The translations under genes and the position numbers were made by a program. A stretch of 50,000 nt of DNA, taken from contig NW_005434624.1 of NCBI RefSeq assembly GCF_000315625.1, positions 51,400 to 101,399 on the forward strand. Reading direction: 5' to 3'. Under the pieces are notes generated by a model. It ran no database searches. It was given only the letters and a program-made list of their open reading frames with translations, and was not told the origin of the DNA. Below, piece by piece: positions 23,201-37,194 of this stretch. The stretch is from Guillardia theta CCMP2712. Lineage: Eukaryota > Cryptophyceae > Pyrenomonadales > Geminigeraceae. Position 1 is the stretch's first letter, and every line of letters begins with the position of its first letter.

Positions 23201-26200
23201 CCTGCGCTGTGGGGGGGAACAGACGATGAAATGTAGAGTCCATCCGACCATCTCACAGCATCCAAAACCGCGCACTTCACGTTGTCACAGACCGTACTTC
23301 CGAATTGAACTTGCACTTCACTGATGTCTTGAATGGCTGGCGCCTTGGAGATCCATATGCCCACGGCGTTCTGCTGGTCGGATAGACAGATGGAACAAGC
23401 TCCTACGGTGCCACCCACAGTAGCCGAAGAGGGAACAACATTGACAAACGTTGGAGGATCGTAGATCTCGAAAGACAAAGTTTCATAGCTTGTCTCCCCC
23501 AAGTTGTTTGCTGACAAGATCTTGACCTACGCAAATTAGAATCAGTACTACATCTACGTGAAGAAGTCAAACTCACCTGAACATAGCCAACCTTGAGGCC
23601 AAGAGGAACGACTGCAGTCACGTTCGAGATTGTACCAGCTTCGTTGTCAGCTATCTTGGTGACGACGGCGTTTATTCCTGAGAAAGTAACCGTGACAGTT
23701 GTTGGCTGTAAGAAAAGATCCCAGAACACCGTGAAAACGACAGAACCCCCGCCGAGCTGGCTTGAATCCACTGGAGTAGGGTGAGCAGGAGTACGGACAA
23801 CAAGGAAATCGAATGGCATGGGGTCCATGAATGAATCTATGATATACACTGAAGCATTCAGCAACCTTGAAGGTTGGCCAAAGAGTCGCAAGTTGCCAAC
23901 ATTAAACGTAATCACGTCCATGCCCGAACTAGCTGAAGTGGTATGACTGATGGCAGTGACCACTGACTCTCCGAACTGCCCCTGAATTCTCGCAAGACTG
24001 TAATCTTTTGTTTGATCCTTGGGGAAGTAACGGATGTAGACGTTGACGGTGATGACGTCAACAACGTTCCCTACCGAGGGCGACACCAGATCGACTTTGG
24101 GCGCATTGAGGTCTATAAGCTTCACTGCGAATGAAGCACATTTAGCTGTCGGTCCAGATCCTGCACAAACCCTGAAAGTTGTTGAAAGGGCTGATTCTGA
24201 GGTAGGCAGTGTCAAAGAAAACTGTACGTTCGACAAAGGACAACTGGGATCCGCAGAGTCTGTGCTCAAGACGGTTGCCCCTTGCGGTTGTACTGATGTC
24301 GTACTAGAGACAGTAGGAGCTAAGGTTCCAAGATAGCAGATTGCAGCTTGAAACGAGGTTGTAGTTCCTTTCCTCATCTCCAAGGGATAGATTGACCTTG
24401 CAACAGGTTCTGGGTAGACAGACAGAGTGAAAGGAAACCTTCCAGCCCTGGTGGTAGGAAAGAGACTGTAGCCAACCGATATATTGTAATTTCCCGCTTG
24501 TGGTACCGCAGATACTTGAAATGTGCAGAGAGTGGAGGTTGCGTCGGACTTGATAATCGATGTGGCGGTTATCAGTGAGTTTGCTACACCATCAATTGAT
24601 AAGTACAACTTGCTAAGTGCGTCTTGACTGGTCAAAGGAGCAGGAACGACAGGAATGTTGCCAATTTCAACCTTGAACGACAAGCTCTGCTCGTTGGTGA
24701 AGGCTTGCTTCGGGCTGGCAAACAAGATGAGAGCAGGCCCGCTGGAAAAAACCAATAAAGTCAAAAAATCAGAAACGAAACATCAGCCATACCTCAAAGG
24801 AGTCTTGTACAAGAATGAAAAGGAAGTGGACTTCGTCAGTCTGCCATAAGCAAAGGAGAGCTGAACATCGGTAGAAGTGGCTCCCATGGGCGCCTGAGGC
24901 ATCGTGAAGTTCATCTCAACATTCGAATTCAAGCCATCACTGGTCAGGTACTTGAACCCAACGATCTTGGCGTAAGAAGGAAACGATGCTGACCCAACCA
25001 TAATTGTGACATCTTGCTGTGACAGAGCAGGAAATCCAAATAGAATCGCACGCACACTCGTGCCGCCACTCGTGAGCCCTGTAGTAGGCTCGACAACGGA
25101 CAGGAATGGTGTGGGAACTTGAGATCGATCCAGACAGAATTGAAGGTTGCAAGTAGCAGAGTCCGCTAGTGCTTGGATTTTGAGCAAGTCAGGGAACTTG
25201 GAACCGCAAGCTTCATCGTAGTCGCAAGGGGCCTGGAATTCGAAATCAAAATCAACAATCTTCACCGAGTTTTGGTAGACACTGGCCACAATGCTCCAGA
25301 AGATTGAAACAGCTGGAACTGTGACAGAGATTTTGGCCAAGGCGATTGAACTAGCAGAGGTTATGTCAGCACCGTCTGCTGACCAAATGTCGGTATTTTG
25401 CACTTGCACTACAGTTCCACCAAAGTTGACAGTGACTGGAAGGTTGTAATTGAATGGTTTGAAATTGCTGATTGTGAGAATAATGTTGGAACCACCCGTG
25501 TTGAGCGAAGTCGATTTCGAAATTGAAACCAGTCTAGGAACCGTACAGTCAATCACTCGGAACGCAGCAGTTGCGGTCAAAGAGCCACTCGTGACAACAA
25601 TATTGTCACTGGAAATAACCTTAATAGCCTCGGTGATTGTCACTTGTAGAATTGTTAACAATGTTGTGTTATCATACTTCGTGACAACAAAGGGAAGGTT
25701 CTTTGTGTAGAACACACTGCTGACTGCATTCGGGTCAAGATTCTTCACGTAGACATATTGGACAACATTAGTGCAGGTCGTGCAAGCACAAATCTCAGTG
25801 GGAGTTGGAGTTACAATCTGCAATGCAACGGGATTGACAGCAAGTACGCTGAAACCAACTGCCCCGGCAGTTCCAAGTCGTCTTGGATACATCGTGCCTG
25901 AAACATTTCCAGCAGAAGGCAAGGGAGGCACAACGAATGACACAATGGTCTCACTACAGACACTTGAGACCAAAGAAATATTTTGGGCTGGTGTGGATCC
26001 GAGATATACCAAAATCTCTGAAGAGACTGTCACAACAGGAAAGTTCGATATAACGATGTTGATTGTTTGTCCGCCCGTCGTCTGCACTTGAGTGCTTGAA
26101 ATAGATTTCAGGAAGACTGAAGCTGTCAAGTAGTTGAACAAAAACTCGACATACTTGCGAGGGAATTGGAATGGTGTCAATTTGACATAATAAACTCCTT

Positions 26201-29200
26201 GAGAAACTGCAGGTGACAAGTATTGCAAGTCAGTCTGCGATGAATACGAAGAAACCAACTGCACATTGTCACTCAGGACAAAAATGGAGTCGCCGATGTT
26301 GATGAGAACGTCCTGCTTCTGATTCAAGACTGGAAAGAGAGAAATCTGCACGGTCACGACGAAACCTCCGCAAATCGTCCCCGAAGTTGGCAGTGCCTTC
26401 AAAATTGAAGGAAGCAACTCGTCATAGTATGTCACGGTGTACGATGCCGTCAGACCGGAAGGAAAAGTGATTTCGCCAGTAGCAGTGTCATATTGATTGG
26501 AGCTAGGAATCAACAGTCTCACAGTGGCCTGTCCGGTATTGAAGTCTCCTGAAAAGTCCAGGACAGGCACTTCTACACCCATCAGAGTAGCAGAAACTGA
26601 GCTGAAGGTCTGGAAGATTTGTTCAATCGTCACAGTGACCGGAGTTGTTGAGTATTTCTTGACGAATGCACCGGATAGATCGCCAACAACCGACGAGACA
26701 CGCGGGGCGGAAGCGTCGATGTACTGGAACCCGTTGGATCCTGATGCAAGAGCGTACCTGTTTGGAAAGTCCCTGTGTGCAAGAAACACTGTCGCATATC
26801 CAGCAACAATTTCTGGCACGCAACAAGGGGTACGAAGCCTGATCTTATAACCTTGGATCAGAGACTTGTCAAGAGTTGGATTCACTTGCGAATACGAGAT
26901 CAGCTGGCACGAGAGCTCAGTGATAGTCGCGATAATGTCACTCAGTCCATTCTCAATTGCAGCAAACTGATTAATTGTCACTTCGATTTCTGTTTCCGTA
27001 TTTGTAAATCCTTGAGCTGGTTTCAGAGATGTGATGTCTGGATTCGGAGCCTTGACGTAGGAAAAGGAAGAAGGGAACTCAATTACATCCCCAGTTATGT
27101 TAATCTTCAGGGTTGGCTTAACAGTAGAAGGATCCAGTACTGTTGGAATGCGAAGCTTGATTTGACCTGTATACTTATTTGCAGTACTCGACTGAGTGAA
27201 TGTCGCAGAAGTGGCTGTTGTCATTGTATTGCCGAAATAGATCAAAAAAACACTTGCAGACTGAGATGTGATCGAGCTTGGCAAGTTCTGTACAGTTACT
27301 TTCATTGAAACTTTGCCATCTGTAAAGTATGACGTGGGATCAAACGATGAAATGTACATTTTATCATTTGGTAAGATTTGTACAGTGAAGGTAACAGACT
27401 TCACAGCCAAAAGAGTGCCATCATTCTTGTATGAGATTACAAATGAAACGTCAAACGACTGGTTGTAGGGGATTGTTGGAGCTGTTAACAGGATATCGAA
27501 GTCAGTAAGTTTGGTCGTCGATTGGAGCACCTGCTGGATTGTTGCTGTCAGTCCAGGAACATCCATGGAGGAAACCGTCTTCACGATATCAAAATCGTTT
27601 GCTGTGAGCCCTGCCGTGCCAACATTCGAGAGAGACACCATAACTACTTTCGTATCTTGAGTGGTTGCAAAGACAACCTGCGGCGGATCAACGAAATTGA
27701 GGGTGGTCCTTAAAGTGTTTGTGACGGAAAAGCTTGCTGAGCCAACCTGTGACTCCCTTCCAATAGCATATACTGAGATGGTAACTTGGGTCGGACTTGT
27801 TGCCGAGACATCAGGCGTCAAGAATGAAACGATTGTAGTTTCAAAACTGGAAGAGACTGTCAGCTGCGATGAACTCAATACAACGCTCCCAAAGGAAACT
27901 TTCAAGTCACTTGCACCCGAAATTCTCCTGAAGTTTGTCAAGAGGCATGTCACTGGAACATTTCCTGTGTCTTTCCCTTGAGAGGGTTGAACCGTCATGA
28001 CTGGATCACCTGTTGGAATTGCGACATACTGAATGTTAAAACTGATCGCATCGGCCAGACGGACTATGCTCAATGAAACAACGGCAGAACCCGGAGCAAA
28101 CGGTGGAGCTTGAAAGGTGACAGTGGAAAGCTGCAGGTTGCTATCATAAGATATGCTGTATGTCTGGACTATCGTTGAAGTCGAGGTAGCAGAGGATGAG
28201 GATTGAATTTGAATAGTCAAGTCAGATTTAACGACAGTCGCGTCACCGAAGTTGAGGATAGTGACAGTGATGGAATCTAAACCGTCAGTGTACACGTTTT
28301 CTGTTGTCTGACTCTGAATAGCAGGAGGATTTGGATCAACAACAGTGAATGCAAATGAAGCAACCAATGATGGAAGAACGATGTTCGAAATATTGATCGT
28401 TCGCAACCCAGGCAGGATGTTTGGCACCGTCAAAGACTGTTGAAATATGTCAGTGATCATCAGCAACTTTACAGCTTATGTACCATCTTTGTTGAAGTGG
28501 AATCACTTTTCAGCAGAGTCAAGTCTGACGTTGGCAGTTGTTGAGCGCTCATTGTCACATTCAGCTCTGTGACCGAGTACACCAATTGAAAGTTCTTGAG
28601 AGTAACTTGAACTTTGGTATATGGCAGACCTCTTACCGGGATGAAATCAGCTTGCACGTCACCTGTAGGATCAGGAAGATATTGTAATGTTTTGTACAAG
28701 TTGTAGGAAGGTTGTCCCAGGTTGATTGTGACGTCAAATAACCCTGTTGTCGTTGCTGAGCGACTTCGGAAGAAGAGAATCGCACTTCCCATCTGGAGTT
28801 GGGAAAGTTGCGCAATAGTACTGTTGAAACAATGTCACTCCTTCTTGCTCTACACAGTAAAAATCAAATTGTACCTGTTGATTACTGTGACGTCTTCTTG
28901 ACTTGCTCCGCTAAGAAAGTTGGAAATAAAATCGGTTCCTAAGAATTGTTCTTGCAGATTTGGGACTAGCCAATCTGAGTACTTCAAGAAACTGACTTTG
29001 TTGTCGTCAACTTTCGTGTTGCCTATATTGACTGTAATGGAAATGCTGCCCTCAGGGATCGTGAATCCACATACTATCATTGCACCCCCTTGCAAGCGAC
29101 TCACAGTCGGACTCATACTGATGAGAAATGGCTTTGCATAATCAACGAAATTCAACTTCAAGGTGCTGGTGACCGATGATTGCTGATTCTGGTAAATGCT

Positions 29201-32200
29201 GTTGAAAGCTGTCACAGTAATGCTGTACGATCCGGCATCCAAGGTAGTAGGAGTGGAAATTTGAATTTCCACTTGACAGCTGAAGAGGTCTGTGCACTCC
29301 GTATACGAAATTACTGTTGCAAGCTCTTGGCCGACAGTGACCTGAAAGCTTCCAGTCTGGGTGGGAAGATTTGATACGCGAAACTTGACGATCGTCGACT
29401 TGGTGATGTCGATGCCAATGCTCGCTGCTGTCTGATTTAGAACTTGAATGAAATTATCGGGAAGTTGCAGCTGAGGAACACTGGACAGTCAAAGTCAGGG
29501 AAACAACCAATCTCTATCAGAAGAAGATTTACCTCAAGTAGCGGAAACCGTTAGCTAACTCCAATGTTGATGGTACGCTTCCAGTCTGGTAGTTGATAAC
29601 CAGTTTGACAACGACATACCCAGCAGAGCTTGACGAAGGAGTATTGCCTGCGACTGTCAATTTGTCTGAGTTTTGTGAGAATGAAACCGCAAGGCATTCC
29701 ACGTTGTTCAAGTACATCTGGACCGAGCTGACAGTTTCCAGCAATCCAATGGCAAGCACCGAAATAGCTGTACCTCCGCTGCTCAACCCGTACCCGGGAA
29801 CCACGCTGGCGATGTACTGTTTTCTGAAGTTGAAGATCGGATCTGTCGTCAAAGGAAGCCGAGAACCCTGCAGGTAGAAACTGATTATAGCGACTCCTTG
29901 AGTAGCCAACAAAGGTGTTCTTGCTGTAATCCTTAGAGTACCCTCGACGTCAGGAGTGATATCGGTTACCGTACCCATACTAGAATTGAAATACACCTGG
30001 ATTCATGTCATCTCAAAACGTTTACGATTGACCGATACCTGCAATGTACTTGAAGTTGCTTGGAAGAAGTTCAGCAGACCTGCCTTGTATCGAGTTTCAC
30101 CATCACGAGGCTCCAAAATCGTAAAAGTGATCGTATTAATCTTGTCATTTGAACCTGAGACGGGGTACGAGTACTGTACACTGGCAGCCTGTTTCATCAA
30201 ATGTCAGCTTCAGCCGCATAAGAATATGTAATCTTTCCTGATACTGAAAAAAGGAGAGTGAGAAGGAAACGATTTTGGTTGGTGAGCCATAGTTTGACCT
30301 GATCTCCGCAATTGCTTGACCCTGTTGATACATGGGATAGTATCTGTTCGAAGCGATGGGAAATAGGGGAGGATCAAAAATAAATTGTGTCGTAATATCA
30401 ACAGCTTCTGGGTCACTCAGAAATGCAGTTGATGTTCTTACAGTCCTTGATGATACAAAGAGCTGAGAAATTACGGACCTTGACCCAAGAGTGACATTTA
30501 TGGGAAGATAGGTTGTGGAGGGTGCGAGTGGCAAGTTCTCAACCGTTATTGCAATGTTGTTTTGTACGTTTCCATCGATCCAGACATAACTCTGACCATC
30601 CCACTGAGCAACACGCAGGGGAAACTTTTGATCAGCAGGGTATGAGATATACGCTCTTAGTTTCCACGCCTTCCTCACGAAACTTTTCAAATCCATAAAT
30701 CCAATTCCAGCAGAATTTTGAGCTTGAACAAGAATGTAATACACTGTTCCCTCAAGCAGCGTGTTCAGCTCTGGGATCTTGTATGTGCATAAACCATTGC
30801 AGTCAGGTGATTTAGAAAATTGCTGGACTGTGCATGTGCTGCCAGAATTTACCTCCGGACAAGTCGAAAGTTTGATACTGTAATCAAGCAAAATGTTTTC
30901 GAACACACCTAGCCCATATCCATAGTCTGATGGAGCATTCCAGCTAATCAAAAACCCATCGCTTGCAGCTGTTACACTCATGTCTCTCACAGGCCCTGGT
31001 TTGCTCATGGCTCTTACACTCGCAAATTCACTGAAGGGTCCTTCATCGATGTCATTGATCGCCAATAGTCTTCCCCTGACACTCTGACCTGCCATGATTG
31101 GCTCTGGAAGGGTGCCTAAAAGCTTATCGGCCCTCGAGTTGCATTCACAGATATGTGCAGCATTCCATATAACGATGGGGAAGATGTCTCCATCTGTGCA
31201 ATTAACCCAACCTGGTGCTATGTATGGGACTGACCATTGCCCATCCGCACCGTAGCGCACTACTCCCTCACAGTAGCAGATTTGACCTTGATTGGCACAT
31301 TTCGTGAACGTTCCCCCAACAGCAGTGTTGAAATCGTACGACACAATGCTCTCTGCAGTCGTGATATTGTTTCCATAGTACACCGACGGGTTTGCAAAAA
31401 TTTGCAACAAATATGCTTTTAAACTCTTTTGCGACGTAGTATCTCCTGTATCACTTGGCCGACTCCAGGTCATTCGCACAGTAAGACTGTTTCTGTTCGA
31501 GATGGCTGGAGTAGGAGGCTGTCCTGGTGGACCAGTGAATCGAGTTGCATTGACTCGCGGAGAAGAACCCTTTCCTGCCAAGTTGATTGCCCAAACACTG
31601 ACTCTGTAAATTGTACCTTTGACCAAACTCCCTTGGAACACGAAACCCTTTGTTCTCGCGGAGATGTTCTTGTGATATAAAGATTGTGTACAAGACATTA
31701 AATTGTAATCTATGCTTCCGCTCTGTTGCACAACAACGCCCGAGCAGCTTCCCTCTATCAGAACTTCATACTGTACAACATAGTTCCTCGACCCGCTGAT
31801 TGCCCATTGTTGAGCTTGTTCAGAATCTTGCCATGCAATGCCCATACTTCGCGAAGGTAAAGATTGCAACGACACATATTCAGGTGGACCCGGTACGACT
31901 GGTGATTCTGCGTTTCCGATAATGCCGCATTCTTCAAGGCTGCATTGCTCTTTCTGACAGATCTCTCGGTTCAATTTCAAATAGCTTGGTTTTGTACAGC
32001 CTGAACTTGTCAGGCAAGTGTAGTAATTTCGAAGGCAAAAACCTGCACACACAAATGAATTTGTGCCCTGGTTTTGCAAAACTATGCCCTGAGACACAGC
32101 TTCTGCTCGGATACCCTCGCATTCTGCGTACTGAGCAGAACATATCTCAGACTTGCGTTGGCAGAAATACTCATTATCTTGAAGTCCGCACGACGCTGCG

Positions 32201-34937
32201 TCACAACCTTCGTAGGCACAAAGCTGGGCATAAGACTGCATGCTACTCGTGTCGGCACATCCTCCAGTCTCCACGCATTCAACGTATGATTTGGAGCAAG
32301 CACAATTCACTTTGAGATAACACATGCCCGTTGCCTCATTATAAATGCACCCTGGCAAGCCTCCAGCCCACGGATTATTGCAAACATCTCTACCTCGCTG
32401 TCCCATGTCCAGTTTTGTCAAATAATGGCTGTAACAGACATCGTTGGAGAAGTCTATCGTGCTTTCAAGACAGGATCGCAATTTGCCGACACACTTGAAC
32501 CCAGTTTGATTGCAACTTGTGTAGGTAGATGGTAATCCACATTCAAGTGCGGTGCAACCAAAATCAGCACACAATTGAGCATGCTTCTGAATCCATGTTG
32601 CATCGCTTACACAACCCGCAGTGTTCAAACATTCATATTGATTCTTGGCACAATCGCATTTGTTTGCTCCTGAGAATTCGCATTGGATGTACTGGTTGTT
32701 GCATTGCGCCGCTAAGTAACTGCATTTCCTTCCACATACACCACATTCATCGGGGGTGCAACCATTAGTCATGCAAATATCAGACATCTCCTGCAAAAAG
32801 CTGTTGGAGAATTCACAACCATAGTGATCAAGACATTGAATCAATTCACTAGTGCAGGTACAATCTCCTTTCATTCTGCGGCATTCCAAATATTTTTGAC
32901 CACATGTGAGCTTTACCAGTGAACTACAAAAGACATTCTTCACACCCGGCAAAAACCCGCAGTCACTGTCAGGACAACCATCCAAAACGCAATGTTCGTA
33001 GAGGAAGGTACGATCAGAATCCTGTAAACAAGTACTATCTTCCAAACAAGAAGAGTATGCACGAGAGCACTCACAACGGTTATGGTCATAGGCAGTATAA
33101 CCAATCGGTGTATCATAAAGGAACGTATCACGCCGCAATCTGAGAACGACAGTCCTAGATTCCGAAGTGCAGCTTTCAAATGAGATGAATGGAAAGTATT
33201 CGAGAGCATCGTTTAGGGTAATGCTGGGTCCCCTTCCGGAAACTGGATCTGAAATAGCGGAGCTAGAAATCCATTGGTTCTCCGTCCCAAACCAAACCTT
33301 ACCATTGGAACCGTCGATAGCTACCCTGATAGTCACGGTATTTGCACCAGTATTGGCGAAATTAGAATACTGGGCTGATGAAACTTGATTGATATTTGCT
33401 AGTCTCTTAATGAATCCAACCTGGGCACACGGCGGCACGAGGACTTCAAAATATATTCTACCCTGCCAGATTGGCTTCAAAATTGTCACTGAGGAATACA
33501 GAGACGGGTTGATTGGGATATTGCTTGCAGCAAGTTGATTACCTGGACTTGAAGTGGCCAATTCTACTGTGATATTGCCATAAACATTCTCCGAGCAATG
33601 GTAAAAATCCGATGCACAACGCATTGAGGTAGTGTTGCAGGACGCGGTGTTAAGGCCGCACTCCTCTGCGGTACAACCTTCCAGCACACACATGCTTTCG
33701 GCGGTATAACCTGAAGCTGACGATGCAACTTTCACGTTACAATTTGCATCTGTCATACATTGCAAAAACGATTTTGTGCATGTGCATGATCCTTGAGATT
33801 CTAACATGCATGTAGAGAAAGTTTGTGCACACACAATCGCTGTCGTATTGCAGTCGACCGTGCTGAGACCACACTGCACAGCCGTGCAACCACTTGATCG
33901 ACACACTTCGCGATGAGCTGACAAATCAGCTGCAGAATTTGCGCACCCCCAGCTCTGCATGCACTGATAGTATTCTCGAGCTCCAGCACACGTGTTGGAG
34001 TTTGGTGCACAATACATGCGATCAATATCTAAAATATACAACAAACAATTATTGCAGAGCGCCGAGTTGGAGGAGGCGTAATCAAATTTTGTAGGCGGAC
34101 GCAAAGGATTATTGAGACATTCAGTCGTGGATAAGTCACACATTCCCTCCACTTTGGCCAACAGGTGTATGCATATCTGGCTGTTCACGCTGTACATAAA
34201 TGCTGTGCATCCCTGGATTTTGTCACACTCCGCCGCACACTGTTCCGGGGTAGGAAAAACATAAAACTTTGAAGCAGCATTTGTGAAACTCCCGTAGAAC
34301 GTAAAACCAGGTTGATACCAGTATCCATTTCCCTGCATCAGTGTAAGAATGCAGCACCATCTAAACAGATAAAAAAGATATTGCGTACAGTCTTAGAGTT
34401 GTTCACGCATGTCTGAGTCCGACTTGTGTATGTAGGAATGTATCCTTGTTGAGTCTCGATCTGATTAGTCCACCTGTGAGAATCAAAATGAGACTCAGAA
34501 ATGTGTGGAGGGGCGAGAGGATCAACAGCTGGAAACTACCTTTGGGCACATTGCTTTGCAGCATCGATGCAGGTCAGTGTAGAGTATCGGCACGATGTGC
34601 AGGAGTCGTATGCTTGGATGTAGCAACAACCAAAAAGACCTCCGAAGAAAGGGTCTTCACACTGTAATTGGCCGTAGTTGCCTTTTTGTCTGTAGTTCTT
34701 GTCGCAGCTGTCGATGTACGAGATAGAGGAGCTTGCATTGCTAACATTGCTGCTTTTGTTCTGACCATAGTCTACACACCATCCGAGAATAGGTTTGATG
34801 ACAATATCGTTCGTCCGGATTTCGTACGAAGATTTATCCTCCGCCACATCGGAGAGTTGCTGTGCACCTTTGGATGCGTAACCTTGGCACAAGTAGCATG
34901 CCAAAACAGCAAACAGAATGAGATGGCGAAATTCCAT
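17224..34937 (-). CDS. Giant single-pass surface protein: PAN, Cys-rich repeats, SPRY-like, FN3, IPT/TIG, REJ, GPS, EGF, TM, zinc ribbons
   Basis: Probably a cell-surface receptor or adhesion protein. Ten exons join with matching phases: 34937-34540, 34473-34389, 34332-30245, 30180-30039, 29996-29533, 29480-28875, 28820-28484, 28436-24793, 24741-23577, 23526-17224; about 5,743 residues. Order: signal peptide 1-22 (MEFRHLILFAVLACYLCQG); PAN-like about 183-225; Cys-rich repeats (GCTAxECGL signature) 225-965, split by a SPRY-like segment about 422-568; FN3 about 972-1390; IPT/TIG-like repeats about 1560-4100 (e.g. TSGGTSVRAI, TTGGQTINIVISNFP); REJ/PKD-like about 4135-4560; GPS motif CRCNHLTEFF near 5000; DUF4215-like, Cys-rich and calcium-EGF modules (DIDECKNQ) to about 5280; TM about 5483-5506; tail with three CxxC-x10-CxxC ribbons. 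The 30244/30181 junction is the least certain. The modules are seen; ligand and signalling role are unknown. Confidence 0.82.
20494..20538 (-). other. Likely in-frame 45-nt intron in the last exon of the giant gene
   Basis: Read on the minus strand, gtactacttc...gattgcgcag has good splice ends and a length divisible by three. Removing it turns VVTAK-VLLHAFHIFSLTIAQ-VLDSLG into VVTAKVLDSLG, which drops a hydrophobic insert with no parallel nearby. With it removed the protein is 5,728 residues. Confidence 0.6.
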
Positions 34938-36812
34938 CTTCAACGATATAGTTTGACTCCTCGAGCACCTACTGCTTGCACCGTCACGGATCACGAACGG
35001 GTTGAGAGCATGACAACACTTCGAGCCGGTAGGTACTTCTCAGAGATGCAACTAGAAGATGCGAGCAGGGACAGAGTTGTCGAAGCAGCTCAAGCACATC
35101 AACCCACAAGAAGTAGAATCCTGATCTCCACCCTCTCCCTCAGTTCCTCTCTCTCTCTCGCCGCCATTGTCGCCTCCATATCCCTCTGCCGCCTTCGGCT
35201 GTCGACCGTGACCCTCTGCGCGGCGTCCTCGAGAACTCACCCAAATGTTTCACACTCCATTCAAATTTGGAGATACCCCTATACCCCTAATTTCAATGTT
35301 CTTATTACCCGTACAAAAAAATATTTTCCGAAAACAATTTATAATTACGGATCAATTTGGGGCCCAGTTCTCATGCAGGCCATCTTGCCCTACGTTGACC
35401 CTCGGGTACCCTCAAAAGTGACATAACCCTACCCTATCTTGAATCTATCCACCCCTTATTTTCTCTTACATACTACCCCTCTCCGTCCATCCTCCACCCA
35501 CCCCGGACGGCTCTTTTCAACCTTCGCTCTCCGAACAGTTATCCAACGTTCCTCACAACCACCCACCCGTGGGTTGATCTGATATTTATTTTCCCTACCC
35601 CTCACCAAGAGCAAATTATCCTTACTACCCCCGTCTTCTTCTCAATCTTTTCAATCCACCCCTTCGATTCATACGAAAAATTCCCATTCTACCGGGTCAT
35701 GGAGGCTACTTCATCACCCCTACCGTGAGATTTCCCGGATTGGCCACCCCTACCTTGGTAGTTAAATTTTTGTACCCCCACCTCTATTTCCTCGCTGTCT
35801 TGTCAAACTCGTGTGATAACGGATAGTTTTTACTTGTTACCACCCACCCCCCCTCTCCTCAGGCTCGTTGGATAAGGAGTCCGCACTCACTGAGTCACTG
35901 AGCCCACCTCGCCTGCTCCACCCTCCTTCCCTTGCCCCCGTCGTTAGGCTCAGTTACCGGGGTAGGGGTCATGGTGAGGCTTCAGGCTTCAAGGTGACTA
36001 CAGCGCCGGGGTCCGACCCCTTCCGATTCACATGATTTCAGTCAATTCAGCCTCACAGAGTCACCGTCAAGCCTTTCCAAACCCGACCGTCACGCCCAGT
36101 CGGAACTTCAAGGCTGCGACGGTCGGCCCGCTGAACGGTCTTGCCTGCGGCAGTTGACTCCTGACCAGTGGCGCTGAGACGGTTGAACCGTTTCTCAGCG
36201 CCACTGATTACGGTACGGTACGGCAGTACCGACCGCCGTCGGTAATCATGATCAGCGCGCCGCGGCCTGCCTCAGTTGACAGTGAACCGGGCGGGCCGAC
36301 TCTGTCAGTACGGTCGGCGGCGGCACCGCGGGCCAGGGGCCGCCCGACTCAGCCTGGCACTGTGGTCGGGCTCGCCGCCTCCGCCCCGGGGACTCGCCGG
36401 ATCAGTGACTCCCAGTCCGGCTCACAATGACACTGAGTGACTGAAGTTTATTATTGAAGGCGGCTTGCAGTGCCGCGGCGGTGCCGGCCACTCAGACTGT
36501 CACGCCGATGATTGAACGGTTGAGGCTCGCACTGATCGCCGCCGACCGGGTGACCGGGTCAAAACTTGTTGTATTCGGATACCCTGAGCTGCCGCAGTGC
36601 AAGCCCAGTGGATCGGACCGCGCGACTGATGGCCGGGCGGCCCGGGGACTCGGACCGGGCTGACCAGGGTCCGATCACCGGGCCCGGCCCGCCGGGGTGC
36701 CGGACTCGACTCCACCGGGCCAGGCCCGGCCGGCGGACCGGGCCGCCGGGCCTGCCCGGCCGGCGGACTCAGTGGACCGTACTACGGTAGCACTGCCAGT
36801 TGGAGTAACTTA
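34938..36812. other. Intergenic: promoter side of the giant gene, C4TA-rich tract, GC-rich island
   Basis: 34938-35260 is the 5' flank of the giant gene. 35265-35880 carries acccctacc-type runs (the complement of the ggggtagggg tracts). 36060-36800 is a GC-rich island like that at 4515-5240. No gene supported. Confidence 0.5.
36166..36206. repeat. Long hairpin inside the GC-rich island
   Basis: cagtggcgctgaga pairs with tctcagcgccactg, and an inner cggtt pairs with aaccg around a single base, with only a two-base bulge. It could be a remnant foldback element or an RNA hairpin. Confidence 0.6.
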
Positions 36813-37194
36813 GGCCCGTTTCCCGCCGGCTCCCAGATTCTAGATTCCAGATTTTTTCATACAAATATAAGTCAATTTCTTTTTTTCTCCTCCAAATGTT
36901 TTGGAGAACTCAACTATAAGTCATTTTAATTTGAGAATGAAACGATGCGGTTGACTTTCCCAGATTTTGCTTTTCGAATGGGTAGGCACTATATGGAAAT
37001 ATACTATTAGCTCAATCGAGAAAAATTGTTAGAATGTAGGGAGGGTACGCTTGGAGCATCAAATATGAACAGGCAGTGGACCCCACCCCCTGTCAGTATA
37101 CATTGAAAGCACCGGTGAATATTTCGGGGTAAATTTCAAATCACTTTCAATAAAGTCAAAAATCTGGAATCTGGGAGCCGGCGGGAAACGGCCC
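36813..37194. mobile_element. Tourist/PIF-Harbinger-like MITE, 382 bp
   Basis: The left end ggcccgtttcccgccggctc and the reverse complement of the right end gggccgtttcccgccggctc continue as ccagattc, giving 28-bp terminal inverted repeats with one mismatch; an eight-base insertion then separates a further match in the left arm. TTA flanks both sides (36810-36812 and 37195-37197), the target duplication of PIF/Harbinger elements, and the GG(G/C)CCGTTT start suits that superfamily. The interior is AT-rich with no transposase, so it is non-autonomous. It sits beside a GC-rich island and 580 bp upstream of TRAPPC6. Confidence 0.85.

Noticed and set aside
17224-34937. Reading the giant gene as several neighbouring genes
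   Set aside because: All nine junctions have good splice ends and matching phase, only the first exon has a signal peptide and only the last a transmembrane helix.
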